Origin: Mesaphorura yosii
Lineage: Eukaryota > Arthropoda > Collembola > Poduromorpha > Tullbergiidae
DNA: 36,599 bases
Direction: 5' to 3'
Assembly: GCA_009869945.1 (NCBI GenBank)
Contig: WIXG01000581.1
Span: forward strand, 1-36,599
The notes below the pieces were generated by a model that was not told the origin of the DNA, did not search any database, and saw only the letters and a program-made list of their open reading frames with translations. The translations under genes and the position numbers were made by a program. Below are positions 32,392 to 36,599 of the stretch, piece after piece. Each line of letters opens with the position of its first letter. Within the stretch, counting starts at the first letter, position 1.

Positions 32392-33417
32392 ATGGACCTC
32401 CTCTTGGGTGGCCTCGCCGCTGCAGCAGCCGGTGCAATTTGCAACCCATTCGAAGTCGTAAAGATTCGAATGCAGTTGCAAGGTGAGCTCAAGGCTCGGG
32501 GCCAGTACGCACGACACTACCGCAACGTGTTTCACGCCACATACACCATAGCGTCGAAAGATGGGATCCTCGCCCTCCAGAAAGGGGTTGCCCCCTTTGT
32601 CTGCTATCAGTTCATGGCCAACATTGCCAAACTCGGCTTGTATCAGCATCTCGTGGACAAGGGATGGACACGGAACCCGGATGGCTCTGTCAGTACTCTC
32701 AAGATGGTCCCGCTCTCAATTTGCTGTGGAGGACTTGGTGGTTTTATTTGCTCACCCTTCTACCTTGTCAAGACTCACCTGCAATCGAAAGCGAATGAAG
32801 CCTCGATAGCCGTGGGGCACCAGCATGACCATAAAGGGATGGCGCAGGCGCTGAGCTCTATTTGGAGGGCCGAAGGGATTCGAGGCCTTTGGCGTGGAGC
32901 GTCGAGTAATGTGATACGGATCGCTGCAGGATCGCCAGGCCAGATTCTGGCGTTTGAGAAGTCACTCGGTGAGTAAAAAAAATGCGGAAGAGCGAAAAAT
33001 TCCTTTAAAAAATTTCAAATCAAAATTTGAATTTCGGACCCACTTGCAGAATATTTCAAGAAGGAGTACCCCCACTCCACTTGGATTCCACTCTGTCTCT
33101 CCTCGTTTGGTGCAGGACTCTTCCTCGCAGGGACCATGGGACCCTTCGACGTCATAGCAACGCGATTTTATAATCAAGGCACAAATGCGGGAGGGAAGGG
33201 GCTCCTCTACAGCTCCGTGCTCGACTGTGCAGCGAAGATGCTCCGCCAGGAGGGACCGTTAGGGTTCTACAAGGGAGTCACGGCCTGTTACTTCAGGCTA
33301 GGACCCTTCAGCTTACTCACGCTTATATTTTGGGATCGGCTCAAGTACTACAAGGAGACGAGAATGAAGGAGCGCGGCGGGTCGTCGGTGTCCGGGGTGA
33401 TTGCGGAGGTCATGTAA
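32392..33417 (+). CDS. SLC25A35: Mitochondrial solute carrier, SLC25A34/35-like
   Basis: Two exons, 32392-32968 and 33050-33417, joined in phase 1, give 314 residues, the normal length for the family. Three carrier repeats are visible, each with a degenerate PxD/ExxK/R signature: NPFEVVKIR in the first, SPFYLVKTH in the second and GPFDVIATR in the third. Family-specific stretches such as LQGELKARGQYARHYRNVFHA and YKGVTACYFRLGP identify the SLC25A34/35 (yeast Oac1-related) branch. It acts in the inner mitochondrial membrane as an antiporter, probably of carboxylates; the substrate is not settled for animal members. The first repeat has an Ala-rich start, and the C-terminus is short and polar. 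The start is the first ATG in frame and matches relatives. Confidence 0.93.
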
Positions 33418-33523
33418 TCAATGAGAGATAAACCAGCGGCAGCAACAGATAAACAACGACGAATTTTTTTATTTGTTCAGCACGAATTCCATGTGATGTT
33501 TAATTTAGTGAGGAAGTGTGAAA

Positions 33524-34779
33524 CTATTTGAAACCTATGAGCATATTTCCCGTTCCCTCCAGCAAGTTACTCGCGAGCGTCAACCTCGCTTCTCGTTCCA
33601 TATAGTAAAAACTCCCAACCGCGAATCGGAGCGTCATGAGTGATTTGGAGCATGCTCTTACATAGATTGCGGCCGTCACGGCTGGAGATCCAAACTGCGC
33701 GTTTTGCCGGAACTGGAAAGATGGCTGCACGCGTTTGAAGTAAGCCATAAATGTGGTTGACATTTTCCATAGATTTGTCATCATGCTGGCTCCGGCAATG
33801 ACAATAAGAAGCACGTAAACACCAGCTAGTAACAAGCAACGCAGGAAAAGTGTCGCCCCGGTCGATTGGTCAAGTTTAACCCTCACTCCAACCAGCACAG
33901 CAGTCATTCCAGTCAGGCTGAGCAGATACTTCACGCCTGGGACAATGAGCCTACAGAATGTTGTGTTAAAGTAGTTGCAAAGTATTGACAGACCCCTGTA
34001 TTGAAGCATCACTCCGTTAAATTCGGCCATACTTTCGATTCTCTTCCTACGACAAAACATAAGTCGGGTCACAAAATTTCAAAATACGCGCGTTTCACTC
34101 ACCACGTGAGCGCAGAATGAACAATACGAAAGTACATCAGGACGTAACTCGTTTGCAACAGAAATATTTGCGCAAAAGACATGGAATATTGGAGAGCCAC
34201 AATTATTGCTAGTCCGGCGAACAGAATGCTGTTTGTAAAAACCCACGCATAGTAGAATTCCAAGGCGACCATTAGGACAGTCACTGGAAGGGCGACAATT
34301 GACAAGAAAATGTAGTGGGCAATGAGGGAGTTATTCCCGTAGTCGAGCGATGCAGCTGTTGTTCGAAAGGGTTTGTTATCTCCACTACTGATCTTTTATG
34401 TTTTTCAGTACTTACCTAAGGGTTGGTACAATTTTAGAAGCTGGTTGAAGAGTGTAATCAAACTTCGACGTGAAACTGCAAATCCCGCAATAGCAACCGC
34501 CATTGCGAAGTAACCCACTGACATCGCGATGTACAGCACTTGAAGAGGCAAATCGAAGTCTTGGGTTTTGAGGACGAAAATGGCTAGCAGACGGGACAAT
34601 GAAAGCAAGACACAAAAGGCTGGCAAGACGAAGCTAGCCACAACACGGCAGGTTTCCTTTCCTATTGATTCCGTAACCTGTAGCAGGTTCGTGTTCTCAT
34701 TCCAGTCGGCACCAACTCCCAGAAAATTCGAGTTGACTCTCGCAACGTACTTGATGACCCAAAGCTCACTTTGTGGCAT
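33524..34779 (-). CDS. Gustatory-receptor-like 7TM chemoreceptor 5
   Basis: Three minus-strand exons, 34779-34416, 34355-34103 and 34046-33524, joined in phase 1 and phase 2, give 379 residues. Hydrophobic segments are VVASFVLPAFCVLLSLSRLL, a segment around VGYFAMAVAIAGF, YIFLSIVALPVTVLMVAL, ILFAGLAIIVAL, two in the third exon (YLLSLTGMTAVLVG and LLLAGVYVLLIVIAGA), and the C-terminal end. The tail FAVGSFYYMEREARLTL is the clearest copy of the (V/I)GSxYYxxR motif. It keeps both introns that receptors 1 and 3 each retain singly, so it is the best guide to the ancestral gene structure. Expected to be a sensory membrane channel; ligand unknown. Confidence 0.82.
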
Positions 34780-36059
34780 TTTGTCGCTCGATTGTTCGCA
34801 TTAACTTGCCGCTAACGTAGAAGATTCGTGACTGGTTTGCGGCATTTTCAAGTGTTCGGCCTTTTGAAGCTTCGGCAGGGAAGCCAAGGAATTACGAAGT
34901 AATTTCTAATTGCGTGTGATCTATATTCTTCAATTTATTTTTAAATTCTGGCGAAATTGTCAATTTGCAGTAATGACTTAATGAATTGTGGTCAAGAGCG
35001 CTCATAGCGCGAGTTTATTCATAAAACTGAAAACTTTGTACTCAAACTCATGCATCACGCGTGAGAAACTTGGAACCGAAATTAGAGCACGTCAGACCGA
35101 ATGTCAGCCTTGTTTTTTTTTAAATATTGGATGATCAGAAACTCTGGAGTCGGGTTTTCCCAAAACTTGGGAAATTCTTACCAGGCTTTAATCTTGCTAA
35201 TGAATACTCGTAAAATAATACCCAAATGCCAAACTCGTAAATGCTTGCTTAGTTTGCGTATTGCAAACTGTAAATGTAACTGCGTAAATTGTAACAGTTT
35301 AACAAAGAAAATCCACAAAAAGGGCAATTTAGACAAAATGATAGACTGTGAACATTTTGGTTGTGGTTTGATTCGCCAATCGAAAAATGAAATGAAGATA
35401 GCACGGCAAGTCGAGTTAGCTTTTCAATAGAGATTTCAATGAGAATGATTTGTGCACCTGCCGCCTGTCGCGCACCGTTCCAGCTTCACGCCTGTTCTGT
35501 CCGAAGAATATTTCTGTAATTTTTTAGCGAGTTAGAACAAAAATTAAATAGAAAATACTTTCTATTGCCAAGATTTGCTTTGTGAATTCCCCGAATTTGA
35601 ATAAACATATACAAGGTTTGTCAATATAGATGGGTCCTTATTTTTGAATTTTCAAGTCAATTTTATACAAAGCCACTGAAGCCCAAGGTCACATGCCCTT
35701 TCTTATGATCCAGAAAAGCTATTGGCCGCATGTGTTTAAGCATTTCTGATGAAGAAGTCACATATATAAATTGTGCTGGACGATCGTTAGCAAATTGATT
35801 TCTGAAAATTGCGTGTTTAACCGATGAATGGATACAATCATTTTCATTTAATCTTTTCATCAAGTTGGGCTTCGTTGTTTGATCAAACGATGACTTACTC
35901 GCTAACACTCGATTGATGAACGGTTCGGTTCAAAATTTGCAGTCACTTTTAAATTAGTCAAAAGCGTACGATATTTCTAGTCGGGATTAGTTTACAAGAA
36001 ACAGCCGTTGCGTTGTCGTCCAACTCTCAATTTTGATGCTCATAAATCTGTAGTTCAAC
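34780..36059. other. Intergenic, AT-rich
   Basis: No supportable gene. Open frames at 35101-35430 (+) and 35663-35908 (-) have low-complexity or unremarkable composition and no recognisable domain. Confidence 0.4.
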
Positions 36060-36469
36060 ATGACAGCTGTTGAAAACGTCGTCGAGGATGTTGTCGAACT
36101 GTGCCAGACGTTAATTAGAGAGTCTGAGGAGGCGAGTTGCAAGGACGATTTGAAAAGAATTCATCCAGCAACAGCGCAGAATTCGTCGACAGAGAGCAGC
36201 ACGTCAATCTCGGCGGGACATTCAAGCTCTTGCTCAATTCCGGTTGTGCATTGGGCGTGATTCCAATATATTGGGATACCCGATACTTTAGAGCTAAGCT
36301 TCTAAGCAAAAACTGGCAGGTGAGACGTTGGCTCATGACGCTGGGGGTCAATACAACGATTGGAACCATCCTGTTCTGTATTCTGTTCCGAATCACCGCC
36401 CGAGATGGGTTTCACCTGCACGACATGCTCTACACGTACAATGTGCTAACTGTCTGGAGTTTCTATTGA
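36060..36469 (+). pseudogene. N-terminal fragment of a chemoreceptor gene, frame-broken
   Basis: An ATG at 36060 opens a frame (MTAVENVVEDVVELCQTL) that soon turns into low-complexity Ser. The frame one base over (36137-36469) takes up receptor-like N-terminal sequence: TFKLLLNSGCALGVIPIYWD, a basic stretch, then a first membrane segment ending at FCILFRITARD. It stops after TVWSFY where receptors of this type continue to about 380 residues. The layout matches the N-termini of receptors 1, 3 and 5. A frameshift between 36137 and 36260 plus an early stop suggests a pseudogene; an assembly error, or a continuation beyond the window by splicing, cannot be excluded. Confidence 0.5.
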
Positions 36470-36599
36470 AATATTGTATGCATGTCCAGTTCAACCTCCA
36501 TTTCAAGAATCATTTTAGTGCATGCGTGGTTTAATTTTATTGCTCTCAAGTTTTTGAGCACTTTGCTCTCAACGATGCATGACATTGGGTCTTGGACCC

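Noticed and set aside
35101..35430. Plus-strand frame of 109 codons with several Cys and Lys
   Set aside because: AT-rich, low-complexity composition, no signal peptide or domain, no splice sites of note.
35663..35908. Minus-strand frame of 81 codons
   Set aside because: No recognisable family; begins and ends without gene context, so a chance frame cannot be excluded.
1..36599. tRNA, rRNA, CRISPR arrays or prokaryotic operons
   Set aside because: No cloverleaf-like tRNA pattern, no rRNA sequence and no regularly spaced repeats were seen on reading both strands.

Overview
This window is eukaryotic nuclear DNA from an arthropod, most likely a springtail (Collembola). The protein genes are interrupted by very short GT-AG introns (about 47-100 bases), carry AATAAA poly(A) signals, and include animal-specific genes (WDR48, EXOC2, an SLC25A35-type carrier, an ER cyclophilin). 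Five intact seven-transmembrane receptors of the insect gustatory-receptor superfamily and one broken copy are spread among them. Four intact copies carry a C-terminal signature that I associate with the large receptor expansions of springtails. The order-level call is inference from protein style, not from a marker gene.

Layout: 1-633 (-) is a Merlin/ISXO2-like transposase cut by the window edge. 2369-4246 (+) is an intronless 625-residue protein with the class I terpene-synthase motif set (Asp-rich motif, NSE triad, sensor Arg, RY pair). 5172-6376 (+) is receptor 1. 6416-7170 (-) is a secreted lipocalin-like protein, with an orphan coding-like exon at 7611-7826 (-). 8033-9343 (-) is receptor 2, with the canonical Gr C-terminus. 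9754-11885 (+) is WDR48/UAF1. 12268-13188 holds two decayed, tail-to-tail N-terminal fragments of a Mutator-like transposon. 13787-14995 (+) is receptor 3. 15881-16708 (+) is a secretory cyclophilin with a TATA box. 18363-20357 (+) is a five-exon protein with an MGA-like cysteine cluster. 21160-24737 (+) is EXOC2/Sec5 with eleven exons. 25058-26257 (-) is receptor 4. 27064-28746 (-) is a four-exon Gfo/Idh/MocA oxidoreductase. 29448-29502 is a 26-bp-stem hairpin. 30136-31606 (+) is a poorly resolved secreted-protein locus. 32392-33417 (+) is an SLC25A35-like mitochondrial carrier. 33524-34779 (-) is receptor 5. 36060-36469 (+) is a frame-broken receptor fragment.

The genes do not form one pathway. 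Conserved housekeeping genes (deubiquitinase cofactor, exocyst tether, mitochondrial carrier, ER foldase) alternate with fast-evolving environment-facing genes (receptors, lipocalin-like protein, terpene synthase, oxidoreductase). The most notable item is the terpene synthase: class I enzymes of this microbial type are not part of the ordinary animal gene set, and here one sits, intronless and with a eukaryotic poly(A) signal, in an arthropod locus. A second clear pattern is that three receptors keep complementary subsets of the same two ancestral introns.
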